Assembly (NCBI RefSeq): GCF_007197555.1
Contig: NZ_CP041614.1
Coordinates: 744,001 to 808,000, forward strand
Length of the DNA: 64,000 nt
Direction of reading: 5' to 3'
From: Shewanella psychropiezotolerans
Lineage (GTDB): Bacteria > Pseudomonadota > Gammaproteobacteria > Enterobacterales > Shewanellaceae
Below the pieces are notes generated by a model. The model worked only from the letters and a program-made list of their open reading frames with translations. It did no database searches and was not told where the DNA came from. A program made the position numbers and the translations under genes. Of this stretch, positions 35,991 to 45,611 are shown piece by piece; within the stretch, counting starts at the first letter, position 1, and each line of letters starts with the position of its first letter.

Positions 35991-36725
35991 CTGTAACTCC
36001 TGAGATCGGGACATGATAGCGCTAATTCAAGAATCGTCAACAGCTCAGTTGGATCTGTCCAATTCCAATAATCTGAAATACTGAATTAATAGAGCTTTCT
36101 AGAAGAGTAAAGTTTGCTAGAGCGATAGCCTGCTGATGTTGGAGTGGATATGGGGCACTCTGAACAAATGCTAGCCTTACCATCACGAACTTGATGATGA
36201 GTTTTCTTGAGCTCTTCGACCAAATTACTTGTAGACGTAATCTCTGCATCGATACCAAGCAAAACTTGGTTATTGAAAAAGATGGCGCTTAATTAATCCA
36301 CTCTGTGGCTTGTAGTCGACGAGTAGTAAGGTAAATAAGCTCAAAAACTAAGTAAAATATTGATTAGCGATTTAAGTTGATCGCAACAGCGAAACCAATA
36401 TTGGGGCCGAAACCTCTTGGTACGTAAGTTGCCGACCGTACATTACGCAATTTAAAAAGGCCTTTCCTGACAACTTCAAAGTTTACAAAATGGCCTGTAA
36501 CTAGAAGTCTTTGTTGAAGGTAAGGTACTTACCGTATTCCTTAATTCAATCAATGCGCCTTTAACTAAAGTACACTGGAAAGGTCAATCAAAGCTTGAAG
36601 GTATCGAATCGGGTTTGGAAAGCCTTAAAGATGAAGTTCGCCAACTTGACCTAAAATCCGTTGCTATAGTCGTTTTTATGGCCTGTACAAAAGCTAACAA
36701 ACGACTATGGCGTCAGTAACTTATT
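35991..36725. other. Gap with possible gene fragments
   Basis: No intact gene. The minus strand holds a roughly 65-codon open stretch at about 36090-36290 with a C-x2-C pair and no credible start. The plus strand holds a 71-codon open stretch ending in TAA at about 36720 that encodes KGQSKLEGIESGLESLKDEV and similar charged helices. Both look like fragments of lost genes. Confidence 0.4.
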
Positions 36726-36944
<219 letters not shown>

Positions 36945-37003
36945 CTAGCCTTACCTCAACAGGATGAAAAACACCGGCGAGAAAAACTCTCAAGTTGATT
37001 AGG

Positions 37004-37852
37004 TTATCCCCCGTTTATAAATTTGGTAAATAAGCCGTCTGTAATCTTTCTTAGTCTTTTATCATCAAGTTGTCTTTCAATAATTGACTTGAGATCCGTA
37101 GCAGCGATTTGCTGACTTAATTTCTCAGCACAGAAGGAAAAAACATCGATAGAAGGGTCATCTGAGACTGATTTAGCCGCCTTGGAAAGGTGTACAACCA
37201 CAAGCAAAATCAAATTGATTAGGAATTCACTGTGAAACGGGGTTCTACTTTTTTTAAGTAATTGAAGTACTATAAACCAGCCATTCTCAGATTGACTCAC
37301 TGCAACTTCCAAAACTTGGTCATATAAATATGGCAACGAATTCTCCGTTGCAATAATGATTTCTAGATATGACGGTAGGTCTTCTTTGGGGAGCTGCTGG
37401 CACAGCTCGACAGTTAGCGCTGCAGTGTTAGCGAACGGGATATCTTCCTTTTGAAAAAGAAAATCAAATTGTTTATCAATAGATAGGTACTGGGTCTTTG
37501 TGGCAAAGGACTGAGCGAGTGTTGAGGTTACGCTTTCATCGAAAATTTTGTGTAGTCTAGAAATGAAATCTGGTTGGTCTGCTAGGATAGGCTCAGTGAT
37601 TGTGACCAGTTTAAGTAGCTGTGTTAGGCTAGAAATCATTTCCTTAATGGCAAAGGTCTCTTCTGTCGTGATTGATAGCTCACCATTTGTGTATAGACCT
37701 GCCGCAAGGTAGTTACCAGAGTGATCTTTTATCCAACTTTTGGCATAGAAGAGTGTTTCTTGGGTAATTAGGAGCTGAACCCTAGCTGCTTTAAGTTGAA
37801 GACCAAGCTTCGAAATGGCTAATAAAGTTAATCCGTAAAAATCGGTGAGCAC
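37004..37852 (-). CDS. PIN-like RNase domain, C-terminal part of frameshifted TPR/PIN protein
   Basis: This frame continues the 779-residue frame upstream. Reading back past its nominal GTG start gives SKLAKPRVVLTDFYGLTLLA, the first strand and acidic residue of a PIN domain. Further matches are LLITQETLFYAKSWI and, about 140 residues later, TQYLSIDKQFDFLF with the late acidic residue. PIN domains are metal-dependent RNases. The two frames overlap by 25 bases; a single indel at the GGGG run 37880-37883 (CCCC on the coding strand) would join them into one protein of about 1,050 residues. Whether the shift is real, programmed or a sequencing error cannot be decided here. Confidence 0.6.
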   Translation of the reverse strand: MLTDFYGLTLLAISKLGLQLKAARVQLLITQETLFYAKSWIKDHSGNYLAAGLYTNGELSITTEETFAIKEMISSLTQLLKLVTITEPILADQPDFISRLHKIFDESVTSTLAQSFATKTQYLSIDKQFDFLFQKEDIPFANTAALTVELCQQLPKEDLPSYLEIIIATENSLPYLYDQVLEVAVSQSENGWFIVLQLLKKSRTPFHSEFLINLILLVVVHLSKAAKSVSDDPSIDVFSFCAEKLSQQIAATDLKSIIERQLDDKRLRKITDGLFTKFINGG

Positions 37853-40167
37853 AACACGCGGCTTCGCGAGTTTTGATTCGGGGTACTGTTCTTAGCGAAG
37901 TTTGGAGATAGGATTGCAGCAACAGCTCCCGACCATTTAGAGTGATTAGCTTGATGTGCCCCCCTAACTTGAATCGGATGATTGTTGTCAGAGAGAAGCT
38001 GTAATGATGACTCACTTCGTCGCTTATTGCTCATCGCGATTGTCTTTTTAAGGAACTCATTCAATTGCTTTGGATCTTCAGGGATCGTCAGCATTGCGAA
38101 GGAGTCAGTTCCGTCATTGAGTTCCTGCCTGAGTTTGTTTGCGATCTGTAAAGCCCCCTCAAAAGGGGAAACTATTTCTACGATGCGGTACTCAATTAGC
38201 TGGTTCTCTATTGTATCGCCCTTCTTTCCCTCTAAAAGTTGCTTCCCTAAGGGACTAGTTGGCAGGATGAAGTCAGGATGTTGGTTTTTAACAGCTGTTA
38301 CGAGTTTGTAATTAGTAGTCCCGTTAGATTCCAATAAATAGCAGTTTTGATGATCACCTACAGTAGTGGCATAAGTTGGTTGAAAACTACCTTGATCGTG
38401 AAGGAAGGCTGAGTTTACCCAGTTACTGTAATGAAGAGCCATTTCATTAGGGCTAACTACAAATAGATCCAAAGCGATCCGTTCTGCACGGCTGAAATCG
38501 CCGTATCTCAGACATGTAGCTAGCAATTCCCAAGAATAAGGAGATGGCCGAATGAAGCACTCGTCAGGAATAGTTTCAAAGATGGAGCGTAATTCAGCAG
38601 ATGAAACATGTTGAGATCGGCCTGCAAATTTTATTAAGTAGATCCAAGCGTTTATATGGTTATCTGAGCTCTCAATGGCAAGATAGGCGTGTTTAAGGAC
38701 ATTTTTGTCTTCTCCAATCGCCTCAAAATAACGGGCCCTACAAGAATGATATAGTGCTTGATGCTCGTCTGGATGGGTTAGAGCTAAGGTCGTATTCAAA
38801 GTGGAGAGCTGTTTTGTTTTTATCAGGGAGTCTAGATACATGCCCTTTGGTGGAGATAGCCAGGCACCTTGAATTTGAAATTGCGCTAAGATCTTAGGTA
38901 TATACCTATGCAGTTCTGCTTCATCTAACAAGTTACAAAGATGGTATGAGTGATGGAATGGATACGCCGTTAAATCATAAGGTGTATCGTTTAGCATCTT
39001 GTCTAAATAATCGATAAGCTGCCTCTGAGTTGTTGGCTCAATCGTAACGAGCTTTGCTAATAAGGAGACACGTACCAGCTTTTCCATCCTAGCTAATTCC
39101 GGCGCCAAATCTAATTTAAGAGCACGCCGCAGCATTATAGCTGAGTTTGTTGTGAACAGAGTTGGGAAGTGTTTGCTGCTTAATACTCCTTCGATAAAGT
39201 CGTCATCTTGAAACGCTACCGGAGACGGTGTTTTTTCTTTATTCAAATATGACTGTAAATTTAGCTTAAGCACAGTGAAGCTATCATCTATTTTATTGAT
39301 AAAGGGACACAGAGCTGTAGGTAGATCACTGATTTCATTTTGCGTGTAGGTAGCGAATGAAGCACAGGCACCAATAGTCATTCGATCTGACTGGCCTTGA
39401 TTGAGCAAACTGGCCCCCTCTACTACTAGCCTATCTACCTCGACCTTATCTGGATATGTAAGAAGGTAATAATGCCGATTAGTGAATCTAGGGAAAAGAA
39501 TGGCGCCTTGGCAAAAAAAGGTGAGAGCCTTATTGGAAAGGTTGGGCTCGTAGTGTTCTAGAGACGGATAGACCTTTGCTAGAAGATCGTGTGCTTGCAC
39601 TCTTAGGGCACCGATAATCAATCCTTTTAGTGCTGGCAAGTCTAAGTTTAACTCATGAGCTTCCCAAAATTGGCTTAGCTGTTCTGTACTGGCTAAGTTC
39701 TTATTAAAAATATACGTGCTGTAGCTTACAGGTGAGTGCTTTGTTTGTAGGTATCGCTTAGCGGCCATTGCTTCTTGAGAGTCTTTGAATTCATACAGCA
39801 TTAGCGCTGCAGTGATCACATCATTAGGTACCTGATGGGTCGAAGCCAAGCTTTGCTTCAGGGATTGATAGATTGCTCGGCTTTGTTCTTCATCACCAAC
39901 AAGATCATTAAAGATGCGAAGTGCACTGATCAACATTTGAGCATTACTATCTTTGCCCCCCATAGACTCAATGAGTTCAATGTCAGACTTAGCTTTGTCT
40001 AAGTCGTCATTAGCAATGGCGTTAAGGATCGCCTGAATCGGTCTTCGTAATAGGTCTGGTGCAATGCTTTGAATGTACTTATTTAATACATTGTCGCCTT
40101 GGCCATCATGGGACTGATTAACCGCTGCAGAGTTAAAATTTTGAGGATCTAGGGGAGTGGTGGTCAT
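37828..40167 (-). CDS. TPR-like helical repeat protein with Gre-like domain, N-terminal part
   Basis: The 779-residue frame begins with a disordered Asn/Gln-rich leader containing QSHDGQGDNV, followed by about 550 residues of degenerate TPR-like helical pairs (for example ALYHSCRARYFEAIGEDKNV). Near residues 610-667 is a segment, SPLGKQLLEGKKGDTIE with EYRIVEI shortly after, that closely resembles the C-terminal FKBP-like domain of GreA/GreB, the factors that enter the RNA polymerase secondary channel. The frame ends shortly after the point where a PIN domain begins in another frame. It starts 5 bases after the 110-residue gene, which carries a similar GTGDNVAGDKI motif, so the two products probably interact. 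No known system is recognised. Confidence 0.65.
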   Translation of the reverse strand: MTTTPLDPQNFNSAAVNQSHDGQGDNVLNKYIQSIAPDLLRRPIQAILNAIANDDLDKAKSDIELIESMGGKDSNAQMLISALRIFNDLVGDEEQSRAIYQSLKQSLASTHQVPNDVITAALMLYEFKDSQEAMAAKRYLQTKHSPVSYSTYIFNKNLASTEQLSQFWEAHELNLDLPALKGLIIGALRVQAHDLLAKVYPSLEHYEPNLSNKALTFFCQGAILFPRFTNRHYYLLTYPDKVEVDRLVVEGASLLNQGQSDRMTIGACASFATYTQNEISDLPTALCPFINKIDDSFTVLKLNLQSYLNKEKTPSPVAFQDDDFIEGVLSSKHFPTLFTTNSAIMLRRALKLDLAPELARMEKLVRVSLLAKLVTIEPTTQRQLIDYLDKMLNDTPYDLTAYPFHHSYHLCNLLDEAELHRYIPKILAQFQIQGAWLSPPKGMYLDSLIKTKQLSTLNTTLALTHPDEHQALYHSCRARYFEAIGEDKNVLKHAYLAIESSDNHINAWIYLIKFAGRSQHVSSAELRSIFETIPDECFIRPSPYSWELLATCLRYGDFSRAERIALDLFVVSPNEMALHYSNWVNSAFLHDQGSFQPTYATTVGDHQNCYLLESNGTTNYKLVTAVKNQHPDFILPTSPLGKQLLEGKKGDTIENQLIEYRIVEIVSPFEGALQIANKLRQELNDGTDSFAMLTIPEDPKQLNEFLKKTIAMSNKRRSESSLQLLSDNNHPIQVRGAHQANHSKWSGAVAAILSPNFAKNSTPNQNSRSRVLCSPIFTD

Positions 40168-40172
40168 TGTTA

Positions 40173-40505
40173 TTACCCGGTCACGATTTTATCACCAGCA
40201 ACATTGTCGCCAGTACCAGTGTGGTGTTGGTTTATTATCGTCGAACTGGTGATGTTACTGGCTGAGAGCATCTGTAGAAAACTCGGATCAGCACCAATGG
40301 CACGTTCAATTCTTTTTGGGGACCATTCGTCATCGATCTCTAGCTCTTGTGCTTTCGAAGCTATCTGCTGCAAGATTTCGTCAGAGGGAGGGTTATCGAA
40401 GTGCTTCTTGAGAATATCGACAGTGACCGTAGTGGAAATACACAGCGCTTTGAAAATAACATTCGAGACGAGCCCGATAGCAATGCCAGTTGAGATGGGT
40501 TCCAT
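40173..40505 (-). CDS. Small partner of TPR/PIN protein, 110 aa with GDNVAGDKI tail
   Basis: The protein has an N-terminal hydrophobic helix (ISTGIAIGLVSNVIFKALC), a charged helical middle (about 30-85), and a C-terminal tail NQHHTGTGDNVAGDKIVTG. Short tails of the G.GDNVAGDKI type are frequent, in my knowledge, on bacterial conflict proteins and adaptors, and the TPR/PIN protein downstream has a related GQGDNV in its leader. The genes are 5 bases apart, so they are co-translated. A role as an adaptor or membrane-linked sensor is inferred. GGAG lies about 8 bases before the ATG. Confidence 0.6.
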   Translation of the reverse strand: MEPISTGIAIGLVSNVIFKALCISTTVTVDILKKHFDNPPSDEILQQIASKAQELEIDDEWSPKRIERAIGADPSFLQMLSASNITSSTIINQHHTGTGDNVAGDKIVTG

Positions 40506-41558
40506 GGTGAACTCCTAAGTTATGGTACTTACAGATGCTGCCGCATTTAGCACAAAGAAGAGCAAGTTAACGACTGGCGCCATCGGTAACTGCCAGTGAT
40601 AACAGACTGTATGGTAACATAAAACCTCAAAGTAATTTCGTAGCGAAAGGGCAGAAGCAGGGCTTTAAAACTGCAAAGTTCTCTGTGATTTAACACTTGT
40701 TTCCTGCTGGACGCTTTTAATCTTTTGTCAAGAATATAAGCCACCGTAGACAACATTCTTCTTACCCTATGAATCTAGAGCACAAGCCTGAGATTATTCT
40801 CTATCCTATGGGTAACCCGAACGCCCCCTGATTTTTATGAACCATGTAGAGTAATTACTGATTTAAATATCACTCAAAATTAATAGTTACTTTCGAGTGA
40901 TTATTTGAACAATATTTCTTTTAAAAGGAATTATTTAGAGTGAATAGTTAAAGTAGAGCACAGGGGACAATACGCTTATTCAATAGTCTCTAAACTGATA
41001 TAGAGAAGCCAGTGCCTTTTAGTAAAAGTGACTTTTAAAAGAGGGTTCATAAAAGCCAAAAGTAAACGGTGCTAGTCCAGGGGACTACAAACCTAGGGCC
41101 AATCAATCAAAAAAGGCAAAAGCTATCACAAAACGCGGCTATGGTTGCAGTTAAACGTTCGGCGTCGAGAAGAGGCAACGAGAGGTTTAGGGGAGATCAA
41201 TCATATCGTTCAGGTTCAAATGAGGCTCTTGCCTGAGCAATCCAACAACAGGGATGTTGTCTTACAACGTGCGCGTGAGATCACTTCAATAGAGTGCCTT
41301 TCTCTGTGTAGAGCATTTTTAAACAGTTGGCAGCAACGCTCGAATCTCTTTGTAGGTAAACTTGCGAGAAAGGTTTTATTCATTAAAAATCTTTGCCCTA
41401 GGATAAGCTTTATGGTCTGCGCCACGACTTTGGAAAGTCTCTATGGCTTCGCAATCTTGAGATCTATCAGACCCTGTAGCAGATTCTAGGCACTTTTATC
41501 GACCCCCAGATTTTCTGTGTCCTGTTTCCCCCTGGAGCTATCCGTTACGATTAGCCCC
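40506..41558. other. 1-kb stretch without supported gene
   Basis: Open frames at 41145-41489 (plus) and 41216-41425 (minus) overlap each other, lack ribosome sites and show no family motif. The upstream half is very AT-rich and probably contains the promoter of the 110-residue gene. Nothing else is seen. Confidence 0.45.
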
Positions 41559-42422
41559 ATGAAAATGAAAACCTCCCTTGAACATCTGCCTGAGCAGAAA
41601 ATCCATGAGCTAAAACGTGCTGTGGCCACCATTCGTCAATTTGTTGAGCCGCAGATGATCATTCTGTTCGGCAGCTATGCCCGCGGCGACTGGGTCGAAG
41701 ATCTTGACCCCGATACCTTGCAGTTTCGCTATCAAAGTGACTTTGACTTGTTAGTGGTCATGGAGACTCGTCAACAAGCCAGTCATGTCGAACAAAATGA
41801 GCGTCTCAGTCAGGCGTTGATGAAACCCATTCAACGGACGCCCGTTAGCGTGATAGCCGAAGACCTTGCTTTCATCAATAGACGCATCAGTAAAAGTCAG
41901 TACTTCTATATCGACATTAAGCGTGAAGGCATTATGTTGTATGACACCGGCAACTTTACCATTGGTGAAGCCAAAGAGCTGACGGCACTAGAACGGTCTC
42001 TTCTGGCGCAGGAAGATTATGATTATTGGATGAAAAATGCGGATGAGTTTCTTATTACTTATTCATTTATGGTGAGCCAAAATTTTCTCAGTAATGCCGC
42101 TTTTTTACTACATCAAGTCACTGAAAAACTCTACAGTGCCATTCTACTCGTCTTTACTCGCTATAAACCCAGTGTTCATGATTTAAAAAAACTCGGCGGC
42201 CTAGTGGCTGGTATTGAACCGGAGTTTCTCACCGTGTTTCCGCAAGGGACCTAAGAGGAGCGCTGGCGCTTTAAATTGTTGCGAAAAGGCTATGTTGATG
42301 CGCGCTATAAACCCAGCTATGTTATCACCAAAGAAGAACTCGAATGGCTAGGCGAGCGGAATATCTGCAAGCGCTCACAGAATGTCTGCGTAAAGCCAAG
42401 ATCGCCAGTTATTTGGAGTAAC
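41559..42422 (+). pseudogene. MNT-HEPN fusion (nucleotidyltransferase plus HEPN), disrupted
   Basis: MNT-HEPN proteins combine a minimal nucleotidyltransferase, often an AMPylating antitoxin, with a HEPN RNase. The N-terminal half has the MNT signature ILFGSYARGDW and the metal-binding SDFDLLVV; the C-terminal half has HEPN-like helices, with RYKPSVHDLKKLG near residue 205. Translation stops at TAA 42252-42254, but the family sequence continues in the same frame as EERWRFKLLRKGYVDARYKP and then KEELEWLGER, after which a second lesion near 42358 shifts it to EYLQALTECLRKAKI and a stop at about 42422. Two independent lesions make real decay likely. It is the last cargo gene before the island's right end. 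Confidence 0.72.
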
Positions 42423-42588
42423 ATTGAGTCGTGCCTTTTGAAGCCATGGCTGTGTGCTGTCGCCACTTTGCCGCCATTTGGTCATTTGTCGCCATTGAGA
42501 AACGATGAAGGAATGGTTATTTTGGAAGAGTTTTACGCTGAATAAGGGGAGAGGGTAGTGCGTAACCGCTTGAAGTTAAGCAATAAAA

Positions 42589-42616
42589 AAAGGCCAACCC
42601 GTTAAGGTTGGCCTTT
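42589..42616 (-). terminator. Intrinsic terminator adjoining ssrA end
   Basis: AAAGGCCAACC and GGTTGGCCTTT form an 11-bp stem around a short loop; on the minus strand it is followed by a seven-T run. Its position immediately beyond the tmRNA 3' end suggests it is the original ssrA terminator. It could also stop plus-strand transcripts. Confidence 0.8.
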
Positions 42617-42625
42617 CTTAGTAAT

Positions 42626-42677
42626 TGGTGGAGGCGGCGGGGCTCGAACCCGCGTCCAAAAAGCCTACATCCAAGGC
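42626..42677 (-). ncRNA. ssrA: tmRNA (ssrA) 3'-end fragment, attachment site
   Basis: Read on the minus strand, this ends GGACGCGGGTTCGAGCCCC then GCCGCCTCCACCA: the T-arm, acceptor stem and CCA end of tmRNA, preceded by GATGTAGGCTTTTT. Only about 52 bases of the roughly 360-base RNA are present; the integrase gene begins immediately where the rest should be. It is therefore not a functional tmRNA but a target-site duplication left by an element that integrates at the 3' end of ssrA. A shorter, diverged copy is at 16358-16381. Confidence 0.85.
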
Positions 42678-42684
42678 TATTTGG

Positions 42685-43764
42685 TTATTTATTATCTGAA
42701 AACTTATCATGAAGTTTATGAGGAAATAACTGAGTGTAAACTTGCCATAAAATGTTTAGGTTTTTATGGCCGGTGACTTGAGCAACCTCTTCAATAGAAT
42801 AACCTTTTTCAAATAGTCGGCTGGCTCCCTCTCTGCGCAAATCATGATAACGCAGATCGTTAATGCCCAGTTCGTTACGCACCCGTTGAAAACCTGCCGT
42901 GACAGATCTCGGGTTGTAGGGGAATATCAAATCATTGTGTTGAGTTTGGCGTTTAACAATGTCAAATGAACCAGCAAGCAAAGGCACAATCATATGATTA
43001 CCAGCTTTTTTTCTGGGGTCCTTTCTGTCACGCACTAAAACAGTTTTATGATCTTGATTTAAATCTTCCCAGCGTAATTTGCACACTTCACCGATCCGCA
43101 TGCAGGTCAAAATACTAAAGTCTAAGATATCGAGAAAAGGTATCCGAGTTTTCCCATTGGGTCTAAAGTCCATTCTTGCTTGAAGACCCTCTTTGAGTTT
43201 TTCGAGTTCATTCTTTGTCGGGCGGCGCGTTCGTTTCTGGCTTTTGCCTACTAAGCCCATTTCGATTAGAACGGGGACCGCATCGTCGAAAATTTGATAG
43301 TTAGCAAAAATATCCCAAACGGGTAACGCTTTTTTCATCACACTGCGCAGGTAGGCAATATCATGATAGATAGTTGCAGGCCCAGCACCTGCTGCGCGCC
43401 TCGTTTTACAATGTTCTATCAGATCACTGGTTTTTAGTGAGCCGCTTTTCACCTTATAGATGTCACAGTCCATCAGCATCTTAATGACATAGCGTTTCGT
43501 TCGCCCTGTTTTTCCCCATAAGTCATGATCTTCAAAGTACAAATTTAGCAGGGTCCCAAGGGGCACGACTTTGTGTGTGTTGAGTGCCCCATGATGTTCA
43601 ATGGCATCGCATCGAATTTTGCCCCAGGTACGCGCCACGTCTTTTTTACTGAATGTTTTAGACTCACGATGTATAATTTCGCCGGATTCTTTGACGCGCA
43701 CAGTACAGCGATAACTAAACTTGCCGCTTGCTTTTGTGCGTTTCTCTATTGTAAAAGATGCCAT
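42685..43764 (-). CDS. Tyrosine recombinase (integrase) at ssrA/dusA junction
   Basis: Site-specific integrase of the phage type. The catalytic set is visible (numbering from the 43764 start): Arg223 in [17 protein letters not shown] at 307-310, His333 in TGHKN, and Tyr343 in LWQVYTQLF, with an SAM-like core-binding domain at about 70-150. The start is uncertain; the frame is open with ATGs at 43797 and 43821. The gene is divergent from dusA, whose coding sequence begins about 100 bases away, a place where dusA-associated integrases insert; its 3' end abuts an ssrA fragment. Which of the two sites it serves is unclear. The sequence in front of it contains CAACGAAATT twice in tandem near 43824-43844. 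Confidence 0.88.
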   Translation of the reverse strand: MASFTIEKRTKASGKFSYRCTVRVKESGEIIHRESKTFSKKDVARTWGKIRCDAIEHHGALNTHKVVPLGTLLNLYFEDHDLWGKTGRTKRYVIKMLMDCDIYKVKSGSLKTSDLIEHCKTRRAAGAGPATIYHDIAYLRSVMKKALPVWDIFANYQIFDDAVPVLIEMGLVGKSQKRTRRPTKNELEKLKEGLQARMDFRPNGKTRIPFLDILDFSILTCMRIGEVCKLRWEDLNQDHKTVLVRDRKDPRKKAGNHMIVPLLAGSFDIVKRQTQHNDLIFPYNPRSVTAGFQRVRNELGINDLRYHDLRREGASRLFEKGYSIEEVAQVTGHKNLNILWQVYTQLFPHKLHDKFSDNK

Positions 43765-43870
43765 ATCAGTGAATTTCGCTAAATCGTCCACCCCCATAAT
43801 GGGGCCCCTATGGGACACCATACAACGAAATTCAACGAAATTACAGGCTATTCAGAGCGACTCGGAACAC

Positions 43871-44881
43871 ATGACAGTATCAACTAAACCAGGCTGCAAG
43901 CCAGTTACAGCAATGAAACCGCTCAATCGCACCTTCTCCATCGCGCCCATGCTGGATTGGACGGATCGGCATTATCGTTACCTGGCGCGGATCATGTCTA
44001 CAGAACTCTTGTTATATACCGAGATGGTGACCACAGGTGCGATTATTCACGGTAAAGGGGATTATCTAGCGTATAACAGTGAAGAGAACCCATTAGCATT
44101 GCAGTTAGGTGGTTCAAACCCTCAGGATTTGGCCACTTGCGCTAAGCTGGCTGCAGAACGCGGTTATGATGAGATCAATTTAAATGTGGGTTGCCCTTCG
44201 GATCGGGTTCAAAGTGGTCGCTTCGGCGCTTGCCTTATGGCCGAGCCTAAAGTCGTCGCCGAGTGTGTCACCGCGATGAAGCAAGTCGTGGATATTCCTG
44301 TGACGGTTAAGACGCGTATAGGTATCGATGATCAGGACAGCTATGAGTTTCTGACTGAGTTTGTCGATACTGTCAGTGATGTGGGCTGTGATACTTTTAT
44401 TGTGCATGCCAGAAAGGCCTGGTTACAGGGATTAAGTCCTAAACAGAATCGTGAAATCCCGCCCTTAGATTACCAGCGTGTGTATCGGCTGAAGCAGGAT
44501 TATCCTAAGCTGCATATTTCCATCAACGGTGGGGTTAAAACACTCGATGAATGTCGGGAGCATCTGCTCCATATAGATGGAGTCATGGTGGGCCGTGAAG
44601 CATATCAAAACCCCTATATATTGGCCGAGGTCGATCAGCTACTTTGCGGTAGCAATAAACCTGTGTTGAGCCGAGATGCTGTTTTAGAGAAATTTATTCC
44701 TTATATAGAGAAACACCTTGTCGACGGTGGCAGGTTAAACCATATCACTCGCCATATGACAGGAATGTTTCAAGGAGAGCCAGGCTCCAGAGCCTGGAGA
44801 CGCTATATTAGTGAGAATGCTCATAAACAAGGGGCTGGAATCGAAGTGATTGAACAGGCTAGAAAAAAAATGGATTGCTAG
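43871..44881 (+). CDS. dusA: tRNA-dihydrouridine(20/20a) synthase DusA
   Basis: FMN-dependent reductase making dihydrouridine at positions 20/20a of tRNA. The signature runs through [16 protein letters not shown] near the start, [40 protein letters not shown] with the catalytic Cys, VKTRIGID, and INGGVKTL plus [12 protein letters not shown] for flavin phosphate binding, all in the order of DusA. The length of about 336 residues is normal. The start may be 43871 (MTVSTKPG) or 43913 (MKPLNRT); neither has a strong ribosome site, as expected if integration replaced the original upstream region. An intrinsic terminator follows the stop. Confidence 0.95.
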   Translation: MTVSTKPGCKPVTAMKPLNRTFSIAPMLDWTDRHYRYLARIMSTELLLYTEMVTTGAIIHGKGDYLAYNSEENPLALQLGGSNPQDLATCAKLAAERGYDEINLNVGCPSDRVQSGRFGACLMAEPKVVAECVTAMKQVVDIPVTVKTRIGIDDQDSYEFLTEFVDTVSDVGCDTFIVHARKAWLQGLSPKQNREIPPLDYQRVYRLKQDYPKLHISINGGVKTLDECREHLLHIDGVMVGREAYQNPYILAEVDQLLCGSNKPVLSRDAVLEKFIPYIEKHLVDGGRLNHITRHMTGMFQGEPGSRAWRRYISENAHKQGAGIEVIEQARKKMDC

Positions 44882-44897
44882 ACTCGATTTAGCTTTT

Positions 44898-44924
44898 AAA
44901 AACCGCCAGACTGGCGGTTTTTTT
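44898..44924 (+). terminator. Intrinsic terminator of dusA
   Basis: AAAACCGCCAG pairs with CTGGCGGTTTT across a one-base loop region and is followed by TTTT. It lies 17 bases after the dusA stop. Confidence 0.85.
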
Positions 44925-45165
44925 GATCTCACTGCAGATAAATCAGTTCTCTATACCCTCACTTAGTGAATTTAACCAGCCCATGGTTAAAATTACTAAA
45001 ACCTTATTTACCTTTTCATATCATTTTCGAGCCAATTTAACACATCCATTCCCAAGTTATTGTTATTTAGCTACTTTAATTGTTTTGTCAAAGTTGGCAC
45101 GCTGCTCGCATTATCTAATTTGTAAATCACTTAAGTCGAAAGACACCAATGAAAAGGAAGACATC

Positions 45166-45465
45166 ATGTTTAATTCAACTGTTAGCAAAATAGCAAAAGC
45201 ATCTCTAGTGGTCGCAGTATTGATGGGAGCGAGTATGGGGGCCCATGCAGATGGTCTTATTCTTACTGATTTGACTCGCAATATAGAGCAGAACATCAGT
45301 GCCCAAATGCAAGATATGATGCAAGTCGCCCAACGCGAGCTCAGCCTCTCACTACAAACACAGCTTTCAGAAGCCATGTTTGAACTAGAAGACAGTGGCA
45401 AGACAAGTGAGTTAGTTAAGCAGCAATCTAAGGCAGTGATCACTAGCGCTATGGTTAAGGATTAA
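45166..45465 (+). CDS. Secreted small protein of PspC cluster, 99 aa
   Basis: The start at 45166 is supported by AAAAGGAAG eight bases upstream and by the signal peptide it opens (SKIAKASLVVAVLMGASMGAHA, cleavage before DGL). The mature part of about 70 residues is one long amphipathic helix rich in Gln, Glu and Met (for example NISAQMQDMMQVAQRELSLS), likely a coiled coil in the periplasm. Three further small genes for membrane proteins, including a PspC-domain protein, follow closely on the same strand, suggesting an envelope-stress operon. No named family is recognised. Confidence 0.75.
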   Translation: MFNSTVSKIAKASLVVAVLMGASMGAHADGLILTDLTRNIEQNISAQMQDMMQVAQRELSLSLQTQLSEAMFELEDSGKTSELVKQQSKAVITSAMVKD

Positions 45466-45467
45466 AT

Positions 45468-45575
45468 ATGTGGTTTACAGCGGATATAGTGACTCTACTA
45501 CTCATGCCAGTACTCAGTTTTACTTTTTGCGCTCTGTTAGTTTGCAGTTTTAGCTGGCACAAGGTTCAAGACTAA
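45468..45575 (+). CDS. Micro-ORF, 35-aa putative inner-membrane peptide
   Basis: Starting three bases after the stop of the secreted-protein gene, this ORF encodes MWFTADIVTLLLMPVLSF, then TFCALLVCSFSWHKVQD: a single hydrophobic helix with a short charged C-terminus. There is no strong ribosome site of its own, so translation by coupling with the upstream stop is assumed. Position, just ahead of a PspC-domain gene, recalls the tiny PspB/PspD proteins of phage-shock operons, but sequence identity with them is not evident. Confidence 0.5.
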   Translation: MWFTADIVTLLLMPVLSFTFCALLVCSFSWHKVQD

Positions 45576-45611
45576 AGTAAGTCTGGCAAGTAGATTTAAA
45601 TGGAGAAGAGA

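Noticed and set aside
41145..41489. 114-codon open frame, with a 69-codon frame on the opposite strand
   Set aside because: Both lack ribosome sites and family motifs; the two overlap each other and neither can be supported.
42626..42677. Complete tmRNA or tRNA gene
   Set aside because: Only the 3'-terminal tRNA-like part exists; the adjoining sequence is integrase coding sequence.
44923..45165. Longer N-terminus for the secreted 99-aa protein
   Set aside because: Would start inside the dusA terminator and bury the signal peptide; the ATG at 45166 has a good ribosome site.
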